DNA of 64,000 nt from Polaribacter vadi. Lineage in GTDB: Bacteria; Bacteroidota; Bacteroidia; Flavobacteriales; Flavobacteriaceae. A program made the translations under genes and the position numbers. Shown here one piece after another: positions 17,413-25,597 of this stretch (position 1 is the stretch's first letter; every line of letters starts with the position of its first letter). The notes beneath the pieces were generated by a model that did not search any database, was not told where the DNA came from, and saw only the letters and a list, made by a program, of their open reading frames with translations. The DNA lies in NCBI RefSeq assembly GCF_018861005.1, contig NZ_JAHKQL010000031.1, positions 216,657-280,656 on the forward strand, in the 5' to 3' direction.

Positions 17413-18057
17413 TTATTGTTTTGATTTTGCCTCTACCCAAGTATTAATTGTACCAGAACCACCAATTTCACTTTTTGGCACTTCTACAACTATAGACATT
17501 ACATTTGTACCCGCAAAAGTATCTGAACCAGGGCTGTTAAAACCAGATGCATTACCACCTATAATTTCTCCATATTGTGCAAAATCCATAAAGAAAGGAT
17601 CATCTCTTGGTCCTGCAAAAAATTTCATTCCATTTTGATTAGCAACAATTGCAGAAGAAGATGAAATTGCTACTTCAGATTTTGTAGCCAATTCATTAAT
17701 CATACTATTTAGTCCTGTTGTTGTTGGTGCATAAGGACCAAAGAAATACATTTTACCATCTCTTGGTATTGCTTGTATAACCAAATCTTCTACTTTGTCA
17801 TCATTGGTATCAATATTAAATTCTACCATAACATTTTCACTAAAAGAAGCTGCAGTAGTTGCATCCGGACTTAATAATCCTTGTACGTTTGCTACAAATA
17901 CTAAATTGTTTGTGTCTTCTCCTTGAAAAGCATAGAAGTCAGTAATGTCTGCTGATGTTCCACTTACTGCAGGAGCATCAATATGATCTGCTGCAATTGT
18001 AATTAAACCGATAATTGCTGCGAAAACAGTTGCAGCTAAAATTTTTGTTTTTTTCAT
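17413..18057 (-). CDS. Exported protein corresponding to the N-terminal half of DUF4331
   Basis: A 214-aa protein with a Sec signal peptide (ILAATVFAAIIGLITIAA). The mature N-terminus DHIDAPAVSGTSADITDFYAF is the hallmark of DUF4331, followed by VMVEFNIDTNDDKVEDLVIQ, a calcium-loop-like acidic segment. Near the end it has FAGTNVMSIVVEVPKSEI, after which full-length family members continue into the second half. Here the protein stops and the second half is a separate lipoprotein. It opens the minus-strand cluster with the TPR lipoprotein and TonB receptor. Confidence 0.78.
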   Translation of the reverse strand: MKKTKILAATVFAAIIGLITIAADHIDAPAVSGTSADITDFYAFQGEDTNNLVFVANVQGLLSPDATTAASFSENVMVEFNIDTNDDKVEDLVIQAIPRDGKMYFFGPYAPTTTGLNSMINELATKSEVAISSSSAIVANQNGMKFFAGPRDDPFFMDFAQYGEIIGGNASGFNSPGSDTFAGTNVMSIVVEVPKSEIGGSGTINTWVEAKSKQ

Positions 18058-18097
18058 TGTGTGAGTTTTTTAAGTTATTTTAATTGAATCTCACATA

Positions 18098-18120
18098 TAC
18101 TTACGAGGTAATTGTAAGTA
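18098..18120. repeat. Inverted repeat upstream of the DUF4331 gene
   Basis: Seven-base arms TACTTAC (18098-18104) and GTAAGTA (18114-18120) with a nine-base spacer, 41 bases before the minus-strand start codon. It may be a regulator site. A second weak pairing, GTGAG/CTCAC (18061-18065 with 18090-18094), lies in the leader. Confidence 0.4.
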
Positions 18121-18248
18121 CGGTTTTAAAAAAGTTTGTTTTTTTTCAAAAAAAAATCAAATTCCTTATAAACAAAGAGAAAATGAGGTAAAAAAAATTA
18201 TAAATCCACTAAATATTTGTAGTATTGTAATAGAAATTTAGACAAAAT

Positions 18249-19076
18249 TTGAAGAATTCTACTAAAAAAACTTCTTGGAAATTTCGCCTTCATGAAATAA
18301 TTTATGAAGCAGATACCCCAGAAGGAAAGTTATTTGATGTTATTTTATTGATTGCCATTATTGCTAGTATACTATTAGTAATGCTAGAAAGTGTTGTAAG
18401 TTTTGATGCAAAATACCATGATGCTTTATATATTGGTGAATGGATTATTACCATTTTATTTAGTATTGAGTATATTTTAAGAATTATTTCTATAAAAAAA
18501 CCACTTAAATATGTTTTTAGTTTTTATGGAATTATAGATTTTTTATCAACTATACCAATTTACCTATCATTTATTTTTGTAGGCTCGCAAGGTTTAGTAG
18601 CTTTAAGAGCTTTACGTTTGCTTAGAGTTTTTAGAATTTTAAAATTAGCCAGATATATAGGTGCATCTAACAAATTGCTTTTAGCATTAAAAGCGAGTAG
18701 AGCTAAAATTGCTGTTTTTTTATTTTTTGTTTTAATTGTTTGTATCATTTTAGGAACAGTAATGTATATGATAGAAGGTGCTGAAAATGGTTTTACAAAT
18801 ATTCCGAAAAGTATTTATTGGGCAATTGTAACATTAACTACTGTTGGTTTTGGAGATATTGCTCCACAAACAGCTTTAGGACAATTAATTGCAAGTGTAA
18901 TTATGATTTTAGGATATTCTATTATTGCAATACCAACAGGAATTGTAAGTTCTGAAATGACAAAAACGGCTAACGAACATCATACAAATACGCAATCTTG
19001 CCCAAATTGTTTAAAAGATAATCATAAAGAAAATGCCACTTTTTGTTATCATTGTGGTAGTATTTTAAACGAATGA
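18249..19076 (+). CDS. Voltage-gated-type potassium channel with C-terminal zinc ribbon
   Basis: A 275-aa six-transmembrane ion channel. Helices S1-S4 span about 28-135; S4 is arginine-rich (ALRALRLLRVFRILK, about 121-132). The pore loop has the selectivity filter TLTTVGFGD (about 195-203), the GFG variant of GYG. The C-terminus carries a zinc-ribbon-like segment with CPNC and CYHC. The start is TTG; an in-frame stop at 18231 leaves no other start. Its stop overlaps the ATG of miaA (ATGA), so the genes are translationally coupled although functionally unrelated. Confidence 0.88.
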   Translation: MKNSTKKTSWKFRLHEIIYEADTPEGKLFDVILLIAIIASILLVMLESVVSFDAKYHDALYIGEWIITILFSIEYILRIISIKKPLKYVFSFYGIIDFLSTIPIYLSFIFVGSQGLVALRALRLLRVFRILKLARYIGASNKLLLALKASRAKIAVFLFFVLIVCIILGTVMYMIEGAENGFTNIPKSIYWAIVTLTTVGFGDIAPQTALGQLIASVIMILGYSIIAIPTGIVSSEMTKTANEHHTNTQSCPNCLKDNHKENATFCYHCGSILNE

Positions 19077-19996
19077 CACAACACAAAAACACCTTAATTA
19101 CAATTGTTGGACCTACAGCAATTGGTAAAACTGCTTTAAGTATACAATTGGCAAATCATTTTAAAAGTGATATTATTTCTTGCGATTCTAGACAGTTTTA
19201 TAAAGAAATGACCATAGGAACTGCTGTACCAGAACCAGAAGAACTAGCAGCAGCAAATCATCACTTTATACAAGACAGAAGTATTTTTGACGACTATAAT
19301 GTTGGGCAATTTGAAAGAGATGCTTTAGCCAAGTTAAATGATTTATTTTCAGAGAACCATGTACAGATTATGGTTGGTGGTAGTGGTTTATATGTAGATG
19401 CTGTTTTAAAAGGGTTAGATTATTTTCCTGAAGTGGATAAACAAATCAGAATAGATTTAACCAAAGAACTAGAAGAAAAAGGAATTGAGTATCTACAAGA
19501 AAAACTAAAGAAATTAGACATAGAAACTTACAACACCATTGCAATCGATAATCCTCATAGAATAATGAGAGCTTTAGAAATTTGTATTGGTACAAATACA
19601 CCCTACTCTACTTTTAGAAATAAGCCAAAAGTACCTAGAAATTTTAATAGTATTAAAGTAGGTTTAACTGCAGATAGAGAAATTATTTATAGCAGAATTA
19701 ACCAAAGAGTAGATCTAATGATTAAAAATGGTTTATTAGAAGAAGCAAAAGCATTACATAAACATAAAAACCTAAATGCCTTGCAAACTGTTGGTTACAG
19801 AGAATTATTTTCTTATTTTGATGATGAGTTTACCAAAGAATTTGCAATTTCTGAAATCAAAAAAAATACAAGACGATTTGCAAAAAGACAAATAACTTGG
19901 TTTAAAAAAGATGAAAAAACTTTAAGGTTTGATTATAAAACGGACATCAACACTATTATTAAAACCATAGAAGACACCACTGTTTCAGAAAGTTAA
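19073..19996 (+). CDS. miaA: tRNA dimethylallyltransferase MiaA
   Basis: A 307-aa enzyme that transfers a dimethylallyl group to the N6 of A37 in tRNAs reading codons that begin with U. It has the P-loop GPTAIGKT (13-20), the catalytic DSRQFYKEM segment (about 38-46) and the family marks VGGSGLYVDA and LQTVGYRE. Length is typical. The start overlaps the stop codon of the channel gene by four bases. Confidence 0.97.
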   Translation: MTQHKNTLITIVGPTAIGKTALSIQLANHFKSDIISCDSRQFYKEMTIGTAVPEPEELAAANHHFIQDRSIFDDYNVGQFERDALAKLNDLFSENHVQIMVGGSGLYVDAVLKGLDYFPEVDKQIRIDLTKELEEKGIEYLQEKLKKLDIETYNTIAIDNPHRIMRALEICIGTNTPYSTFRNKPKVPRNFNSIKVGLTADREIIYSRINQRVDLMIKNGLLEEAKALHKHKNLNALQTVGYRELFSYFDDEFTKEFAISEIKKNTRRFAKRQITWFKKDEKTLRFDYKTDINTIIKTIEDTTVSES

Positions 19997-20047
19997 ATTT
20001 TTAACTTTTTTTATGAACAACTCACTTTCATAAATCATTCGCTTTTA

Positions 20048-20055
20048 TATCTTTG
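20048..20055 (+). promoter_or_regulatory. -7 promoter box for the OmpH-like gene
   Basis: TATCTTTG, 20 bases before the ATG at 20076, fits TAnnTTTG. No clear -33 TTG at the expected distance. Confidence 0.5.
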
Positions 20056-20075
20056 TTACTCACAAAATTAAAATC

Positions 20076-20594
20076 ATGAAATTAAAAATTACAATTCTTT
20101 TTATTGCTTTTATTAGTACATTATCTATTGCGCAAACAAAAACTGGTACCATAAATAGCGATTATATTATAAATATAATGCCAGAGGCAAAAATTGTTAT
20201 TAAAAAAACGCAAGAATATGGAGTAAGATTAGATTCTTCTTTTTCAATTAAAATGAAAGAATATCAAGATAAAGTTGCTGATTATAAAGAAAAAGAGAAA
20301 GAAATGGGTGATTTAATGAAAAAAACAATCATTAAAGAATTAACTGAACTAGAGCAAAATCTTAATCAATATCAGGCAAATGGTAAAAAATTAATGCAGT
20401 TAAAACAAAACGAATTAATGAGACCATTGTATAAAAAATTAAGCGACGCAATTAAAGTAGTCGTAAAAGAAAATGGCTATACTCATATTTTAACAGTAGC
20501 AGGTAATGAATTTGCTTATGTAGATGAAAAGTATGATATCACTAAATTAGTTATGGCTAAATTAGGTGTTAAAGAACCAGAAGTAAAAGAATAA
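20076..20594 (+). CDS. OmpH/Skp family periplasmic chaperone
   Basis: A 172-aa protein with a signal peptide (ITILFIAFISTLSIAQ), followed by a short beta segment beginning TKTGTINSDYIINIMPEA, a long charged helical hairpin (about 55-125) and a closing strand segment (ILTVAGNEFAYVDE). This is the Skp/OmpH jellyfish layout: a trimeric chaperone that carries unfolded outer-membrane proteins through the periplasm. It has its own promoter box and terminator. Confidence 0.88.
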   Translation: MKLKITILFIAFISTLSIAQTKTGTINSDYIINIMPEAKIVIKKTQEYGVRLDSSFSIKMKEYQDKVADYKEKEKEMGDLMKKTIIKELTELEQNLNQYQANGKKLMQLKQNELMRPLYKKLSDAIKVVVKENGYTHILTVAGNEFAYVDEKYDITKLVMAKLGVKEPEVKE

Positions 20595-20616
20595 TTTATT
20601 CTTTAAACAATATTTA

Positions 20617-20645
20617 AAAGTCTCATTTTTATGAGGCTTTTTTTT
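20617..20645 (+). terminator. Rho-independent terminator after the OmpH-like gene
   Basis: Stem AAAAGTCTCAT / ATGAGGCTTTT (one G-U pair) with a TTTT loop and a long T run. Confidence 0.8.
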
Positions 20646-20688
20646 ATTTTTATATATTACCTTCTAGTTTTAATTACACTCTAATTAT

Positions 20689-21273
20689 ATGAACCTTGAT
20701 ACATCTATACTATCACAAATTTTTAAAAATGTTTCTTTTTCTAAGGATGAAAAAATATGTATTGAAAATAAGCTAGAGAAACTTACCTTAAAAAAAGGAA
20801 CTACAATTCTAAAAGCTGGTGATACAGTTTTTAATCAATATTATGTTTTTGATGGATGTTTAAGAACCTATTATATAGATAATTCTGGTAAAGAACATAC
20901 TTTGCAATTTGCCATAAATGATTGGTGGATTAGTGATTACACTGCTTTTTTTACATCTTCAAAAGCAATAATGCATATAGAAACCATCCAAAATGCTACG
21001 CTATATAAAATATCAAAAGAAAATATGGAGATTCTTTACAAAGAGATTCCTCAATTAGAAACTTTTTTCAGAAAAAAAATGGAAAGAGCTTTTACTAGTT
21101 TTCAAAAAAGAATTTTGGCTAGTTTATCTCAATCTGCCAAAGAAAGATACCTTTCATTTATAACTACTTATCCTAATATAGAACAGAATGTAAAAAACTT
21201 TCATATAGCTTCATATTTAGGAATTACTACAGAAAGTTTAAGTAGAATTAGAAAAGAAATAGCGCAAAATTAA
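20689..21273 (+). CDS. Crp/Fnr family transcriptional regulator
   Basis: A 194-aa protein with an N-terminal cyclic-nucleotide-binding-like jelly roll (about 15-125, with LKKGTTILKAGDTVFNQYY) and a short C-terminal winged-helix region (about 150-190) ending in FHIASYLGITTESLSRIRKE. It lacks the cysteines of Fnr and the clear cAMP-binding residues, so the ligand is unknown. It lies 77 bp before a DJ-1-like lipoprotein gene, which may be its target; that gene has its own promoter box. Confidence 0.85.
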   Translation: MNLDTSILSQIFKNVSFSKDEKICIENKLEKLTLKKGTTILKAGDTVFNQYYVFDGCLRTYYIDNSGKEHTLQFAINDWWISDYTAFFTSSKAIMHIETIQNATLYKISKENMEILYKEIPQLETFFRKKMERAFTSFQKRILASLSQSAKERYLSFITTYPNIEQNVKNFHIASYLGITTESLSRIRKEIAQN

Positions 21274-21313
21274 TTTATTACCATACATCAATTTTTAGTG
21301 TTTCGTTTGTTAA

Positions 21314-21321
21314 TAATTTTG
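21314..21321 (+). promoter_or_regulatory. -7 promoter box for the DJ-1-like lipoprotein gene
   Basis: TAATTTTG, 29 bases before the ATG at 21351; the -33 region is weak. Confidence 0.4.
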
Positions 21322-21350
21322 TTGTCATAAAAACAAAACTACATTCACAA

Positions 21351-22151
21351 ATGAAAAAAATATCAATAATTATTACAGCTATAGTTTTATTGTCTGCTTG
21401 TGCAAAAAGTATAAAAGAAAATAAATCTGTAGATAATAACTTAAATAATAACACAGAAAAAAACACTAAAATGAAAAACGTATTATTTGTACTAACAAGT
21501 CACGATAAATTAGGTACAACAGGAGAAAAAACAGGATTTTGGATTGAAGAATTTGCTGCACCTTATTATTTATTAAAAGATAAAGGTATAGCAATTACAA
21601 TTGCATCTCCTAAAGGTAGTCAGCCTCCTATTGACCCTAAAAGTAATGAAGCAGATTTTCAAACTCCTGCAACTATAAGGTTTAATAATGATGCAGAAAC
21701 GAAAGAAATTTTATCTAAAACCTTAAAATTAGAAACCATAAATCAAGAAGATTTTGATGCTATTTTTTATCCTGGTGGTCATGGTCCTTTATGGGATTTA
21801 GCTGAAGATAAAAATTCAATTAACTTAATAGAAAGCTTTTACAATAACAATAAACCTGTTGCAGCTGTTTGTCATGCTCCTGCAATTTTTAAAAACACTA
21901 AAAAAACTGATGGAACTTATTTAGTTGATGGTAAAAAAGTAACTGGTTTTACAAATACAGAAGAAGAAGCTGTACAATTAACAACTGTAGTTCCGTTTTT
22001 AGTAGAAGATATGCTAAAAGAAAATGGTGGAATTTACTCAAAAAAAGCAGATTGGACTTCTTATGCTGTGGAGGATGGATTGTTGATTACAGGTCAAAAC
22101 CCAGCTTCTTCAGAATTAGTTGCAGAACTTTTATTGGAAAAATTAAAATAA
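21351..22151 (+). CDS. DJ-1/PfpI (Hsp31-like) family lipoprotein
   Basis: A 266-aa protein. Residues 43-266 are a class I glutamine-amidotransferase-like DJ-1/Hsp31 domain with the nucleophile elbow AVCHAPA (Cys174), the acidic residue pair near Glu66-67 and the FYPGGHGPLWDL loop. Such proteins act as glyoxalase III, deglycase or chaperone in other bacteria. What is odd is the N-terminus: ITAIVLLSAC is a good lipobox, followed by a linker rich in Asn and Lys, so this copy would be exported and anchored. An internal ATG (Met41, 21471) sits exactly before the domain and could give a cytoplasmic form. The adjacent Crp/Fnr gene may control it. Confidence 0.83.
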   Translation: MKKISIIITAIVLLSACAKSIKENKSVDNNLNNNTEKNTKMKNVLFVLTSHDKLGTTGEKTGFWIEEFAAPYYLLKDKGIAITIASPKGSQPPIDPKSNEADFQTPATIRFNNDAETKEILSKTLKLETINQEDFDAIFYPGGHGPLWDLAEDKNSINLIESFYNNNKPVAAVCHAPAIFKNTKKTDGTYLVDGKKVTGFTNTEEEAVQLTTVVPFLVEDMLKENGGIYSKKADWTSYAVEDGLLITGQNPASSELVAELLLEKLK

Positions 22152-22168
22152 GAATTATTAAATTTATT

Positions 22169-22200
22169 AAAAAAGCCTCATGCAATTATGAGGCTTTTTT
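22169..22200. terminator. Rho-independent terminator, bidirectional
   Basis: A perfect 13-bp stem, AAAAAAGCCTCAT with its complement, six-base loop. It separates the convergent DJ-1-like and TerB-like genes. Confidence 0.85.
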
Positions 22201-22265
22201 ATGCAATTATTTCTCTTTATTTCATTGAAGTTTATTAAGAAACCAAAAAAAAGAAAATTAAAATA

Positions 22266-22595
22266 TTATTCAATAATTTTCTTTAAAATACTAAAAACCT
22301 TTTTTTCAATTACATCTACAGAACCATCAGCAAAAAACACATTTTTAATATCTCTAATTAAATCGTCTTTTTCGTTTTGACTAAATTTATTTTCTGATAA
22401 ATATTGCTGAATTTTGTTTAAGTTTTGTTCATCAGAATCTACAACTACTTCTGTATGAATTTTATGATATGTAATTTTATCTACTCTAGATAAAATATAT
22501 TTTTCTTCTTCTTCTGACTCAAAAAAATTACAATGTGCAGCATACAAAAGCACATAGGCTTCAAATTCCTTTTTTGTCCAATCTAATTTTTCCAT
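22266..22595 (-). CDS. Small TerB-like helical protein
   Basis: A 109-aa, highly charged, predicted all-helical cytoplasmic protein. The pattern FEAYVLLYAAHCNFFESEEE followed by FFADGSVDVIEKKVF resembles the TerB/tellurite-resistance helical fold, in which acidic residues near the helix ends bind metal. This assignment is by resemblance only. Its start codon overlaps the stop of the sulfurtransferase gene (TAATG), so the two are translationally coupled, and the three-gene unit starts with the dicarboxylate symporter. Confidence 0.6.
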   Translation of the reverse strand: MEKLDWTKKEFEAYVLLYAAHCNFFESEEEEKYILSRVDKITYHKIHTEVVVDSDEQNLNKIQQYLSENKFSQNEKDDLIRDIKNVFFADGSVDVIEKKVFSILKKIIE

Positions 22596-23440
22596 TATTT
22601 TTCTATTGGTAAATTATTTGTAGAACCCCATTCTGTCCAAGAACCATCATAAACAGCACAATTTTTATTACCTGCAATTTCTGCACCTAAAGCCAAAACT
22701 GAAGCTGTTATTCCTGTTCCACAAGAAAATATTAACTCTTTATTTTCTGGGTTTATTTTTTTAAAAATTAATTTTAATTCCTTTTCAGATTTTAGTTTTC
22801 CACCAGTTAATATATCATTAAAAGGCAAACTCACTGAATTTGGTATATGCCCACCTTTTACATCTTCTCTTGGTTCTGGAGCAGTTGCGTAAAATCGTCC
22901 TTTAGATCTTGCATCAGCAATTAAAAGTTTATTATTGTTGATAGCAGCTAAAACATCATTAGTGAATTTTAATTTTTCAGGTTTAAAATTGGCTGTAAAA
23001 TCACCTTTATCTCGCTGCTTTTCTTTTGGTTTTTCTATAGCATATTCTTTTGATACCCAATCTGGAAAACCACCATCTAAAACAGCAATGTTTGTAAAGC
23101 CCATCAATTGAAACAACCACCAAACTCTTGGTGATGAATAAATGCCTAAATCGTCATAAACAACAATACAGCTATCTTTATAAATACCTAAGTTTTGAGC
23201 TTTATGTTCAAATTCTTTAGCTGATAAAACTGTATTCGGAAAAGGAGCATTTACATCAGAAAACACCTTTTTAATATCAAAAAAAACAGCATTTTTAATT
23301 TGATATTTTTCTTGAATAACCTCTTTTTTTAGAGCAGTTACTTTTGGTAAAGTTGCATCTAAAACAATTAAGTTTTTATCTTCTAAATGATTAAATAACC
23401 ATTCTGAAGAAACTACAGGTTTTTCTATTTTTAAAGACAT
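22595..23440 (-). CDS. Two-domain sulfurtransferase (rhodanese / 3-mercaptopyruvate type)
   Basis: A 281-aa protein with two rhodanese domains. The N-terminal domain (about 8-135) is inactive in this family; the C-terminal domain (about 155-278) has the active cysteine Cys240 in SCGTGITAS. The CGTG-TA loop is the form found in 3-mercaptopyruvate sulfurtransferases (SseA type), whereas thiosulfate enzymes carry a basic CRKG loop. It would transfer sulfane sulfur to cyanide or thiol acceptors. It sits one base after the symporter gene and overlaps the TerB-like gene. Confidence 0.9.
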   Translation of the reverse strand: MSLKIEKPVVSSEWLFNHLEDKNLIVLDATLPKVTALKKEVIQEKYQIKNAVFFDIKKVFSDVNAPFPNTVLSAKEFEHKAQNLGIYKDSCIVVYDDLGIYSSPRVWWLFQLMGFTNIAVLDGGFPDWVSKEYAIEKPKEKQRDKGDFTANFKPEKLKFTNDVLAAINNNKLLIADARSKGRFYATAPEPREDVKGGHIPNSVSLPFNDILTGGKLKSEKELKLIFKKINPENKELIFSCGTGITASVLALGAEIAGNKNCAVYDGSWTEWGSTNNLPIEK

Positions 23441-23441
23441 T

Positions 23442-24767
23442 TTACTTTACAGCTTCGTAATTATCATCCCAATTTTTAGGTTTAGGATCGTGTAATTTAT
23501 CTAGAGATTTTGCTACAATCATTGCTACAGTTGCATCTCCAGTAACATTTACTGTTGTTCTACACATATCTAAAGGTCTATCTACTGCAAAAATTAATGC
23601 AATACCAATTGGTAGTAATTCTGCAGGAAAACCAATCGTTTCTAAAACAATAACCAACATTACAATACCAGCACTTGGCACAGCAGCACTACCAATAGAA
23701 GCTAAAACTGAAGTTCCTATAATTACCAATTGATTGGTTAACGTTAATCCTTCTGGCCATAAAACCTGCATAATAAATACAGCTGCAATACCTTGATACA
23801 AACTAGTTCCATCCATATTTACGGTTGCTCCTACAGGTAAAACAAAGCCAGAAACTTCTTTATCTACACCTAAATGTTCTTCTACACGTTCCATAGTTAC
23901 TGGTAAAGTTGCAGCACTTGAACTTGTAGAAAAGGCAAGTAATTGAGCAGGACTTATTTGTTTTAAAAACCAAGCTGGCGATTTTTTGGTATACACATAA
24001 ACTAATAAAACATAGAAACCTATCATTATTGCTAAACCTCCAACCACACACAATGCATAAGCTAATAATTTTACTAAAATTTCTGTATCATCGAAAGCAA
24101 TAATAACATTTGCTAGTAAAGCAAAAACAGCATATGGTGCAAAAAGCATAATTAAGTCTACCATTTTCATTACCACTTCATTTAAAGAATCAAAGAAGCT
24201 TGTTAATGGTTTTGCTTTTTCTTCTGGTATTAAGAGTAAACTAATCCCTACAAATAAGGCAAAAAAGATAATTTGCAACATACTTGCTTCTGTAAAAGCT
24301 TTAAAAATATTACTCGGAAAAATATCTACCAAAGCTTGTAATGGTCCAGAATCTTTTTGAACAGAAGCTTTTGCTAACTTATCAGAAACATCGCTAGAAG
24401 TTTCATACTTTGCTTTAATTTTTTCTATGGTATCTGCAGGCATTCCATTACCTGGTTTAACAGTATTTACAATACCTAAACCTATAATAACTGCAACTAA
24501 AGTTGTAAATATATAAATTGAAATGGTTCTAAATCCCATTGTTTTAATTTTAGAAATATCTTTTAAGTCAGATATTCCTTTAATTAAAGAAGCTAAAATA
24601 AGTGGTACTGCAATTAATTTTAAAAGATTGATAAAAATTGTTCCAAATGGTTTAATCCAATCTGTTACAAAATCTTTACCTCCATCAACAGTATTCATAA
24701 TAAAACCAAAAATGATTCCTAGTACCATTCCTATTAAAATTTTCCAATGTAAAGCGAGTTTCTTCAT
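23442..24767 (-). CDS. Dicarboxylate/amino acid:cation symporter (DAACS family)
   Basis: A 441-aa polytopic membrane protein of the GltP/DctA glutamate transporter family. The serine-rich re-entrant hairpin AFSTSSSAATLPVT (about 275-288) and the Na+/substrate motif NMDGTS (about 314-319) are present, and helices 1-3 appear in the first 110 residues. Between helices 3 and 4 there is a hydrophilic insertion (about 110-150), common in the family. It imports glutamate, aspartate or C4-dicarboxylates with cations. It is the first gene of an operon with the sulfurtransferase and TerB-like genes. Confidence 0.94.
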   Translation of the reverse strand: MKKLALHWKILIGMVLGIIFGFIMNTVDGGKDFVTDWIKPFGTIFINLLKLIAVPLILASLIKGISDLKDISKIKTMGFRTISIYIFTTLVAVIIGLGIVNTVKPGNGMPADTIEKIKAKYETSSDVSDKLAKASVQKDSGPLQALVDIFPSNIFKAFTEASMLQIIFFALFVGISLLLIPEEKAKPLTSFFDSLNEVVMKMVDLIMLFAPYAVFALLANVIIAFDDTEILVKLLAYALCVVGGLAIMIGFYVLLVYVYTKKSPAWFLKQISPAQLLAFSTSSSAATLPVTMERVEEHLGVDKEVSGFVLPVGATVNMDGTSLYQGIAAVFIMQVLWPEGLTLTNQLVIIGTSVLASIGSAAVPSAGIVMLVIVLETIGFPAELLPIGIALIFAVDRPLDMCRTTVNVTGDATVAMIVAKSLDKLHDPKPKNWDDNYEAVK

Positions 24768-24890
24768 TAAGTTGTTTAAAATTTAAAAAATAAGCTGAAA
24801 GATAAAAAAATATTTAAAATTAAAGTGACTTTATTGTTATATTGTGTCATATTTTTAGTGAACTTATATATTAATTATTAAAAACATAAA

Positions 24891-25532
24891 ATGTCAGGAA
24901 TATTAGATTTATTAAATAGCGATTTAGGTAAACAAATAGTATCAGGTGTAGCTGGTTCTACAGGTAACGATTCTAGCAAAACAAGTAGTGTTTTAACTAT
25001 GGCTTTACCTCTGTTGATGAAAGGAATGGAAAGAAATGCAGCTACTCCAGAAGGTGCTGCAGGTTTAATGAATGCATTAAACAATAAACATGATGGTAGT
25101 ATTTTAAATAACCTTAGTGGTTTATTTGATGGTGGAGTTGATGAAACAGTAAAACAAGATGGTGCAGGGATTTTAGGTCATATTCTAGGTGCTAAACAAA
25201 GTGGTGTAGAACAAGTAATTGGTCAAAAATCTGGATTGGATGCAAGTTCTGTTAGTAATATTTTAAAAATTGCAGCACCATTAGTAATGGGTTATTTAGG
25301 TAAAGAAAAACAATCTAAAGATTTATCTAATTCTGGTGGCTTAACAAGTCTTTTAGGAGGAATGTTAGGTGGTAATGATACTAAAAGCGAACAAAATTTC
25401 TTAGAACAAATTTTAGATTCTGATGGTGATGGAAGTGTTGTAGATGATGTTGCTGGTATGCTTTTAGGTGGCAGTAAAAATAGTTCTGGTAGTGGAATTG
25501 GTGGAATGATTGGTGGTCTTTTTGGAAAATAA
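24891..25532 (+). CDS. DUF937 domain protein
   Basis: A 213-aa Gly- and Ser-rich protein matching DUF937: ILDLLNSDLGKQIVSGVAG at the start, then repeated short helices and GILGHILGAKQSGVEQVIGQ (about 97-116). Near residues 178-190 there is an EF-hand-like acidic loop DSDGDGSVVDDV, reminiscent of dockerin calcium loops. The tail is a Gly/Ser tract. No signal peptide. The family has no known function. The gene is alone between the divergent symporter operon and a bidirectional terminator. Confidence 0.85.
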   Translation: MSGILDLLNSDLGKQIVSGVAGSTGNDSSKTSSVLTMALPLLMKGMERNAATPEGAAGLMNALNNKHDGSILNNLSGLFDGGVDETVKQDGAGILGHILGAKQSGVEQVIGQKSGLDASSVSNILKIAAPLVMGYLGKEKQSKDLSNSGGLTSLLGGMLGGNDTKSEQNFLEQILDSDGDGSVVDDVAGMLLGGSKNSSGSGIGGMIGGLFGK

Positions 25533-25554
25533 GGAAACCATTTATTTTTTAAAT

Positions 25555-25592
25555 AAAAAAAAACTCAAAATCTAAGATTTTGAGTTTTTTTT
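25555..25592. terminator. Rho-independent terminator, bidirectional
   Basis: Stem ACTCAAAATC / GATTTTGAGT with a TAA loop, A tract left and T tract right; between the convergent DUF937 and bshA genes. Confidence 0.85.
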
Positions 25593-25597
25593 ATGTT

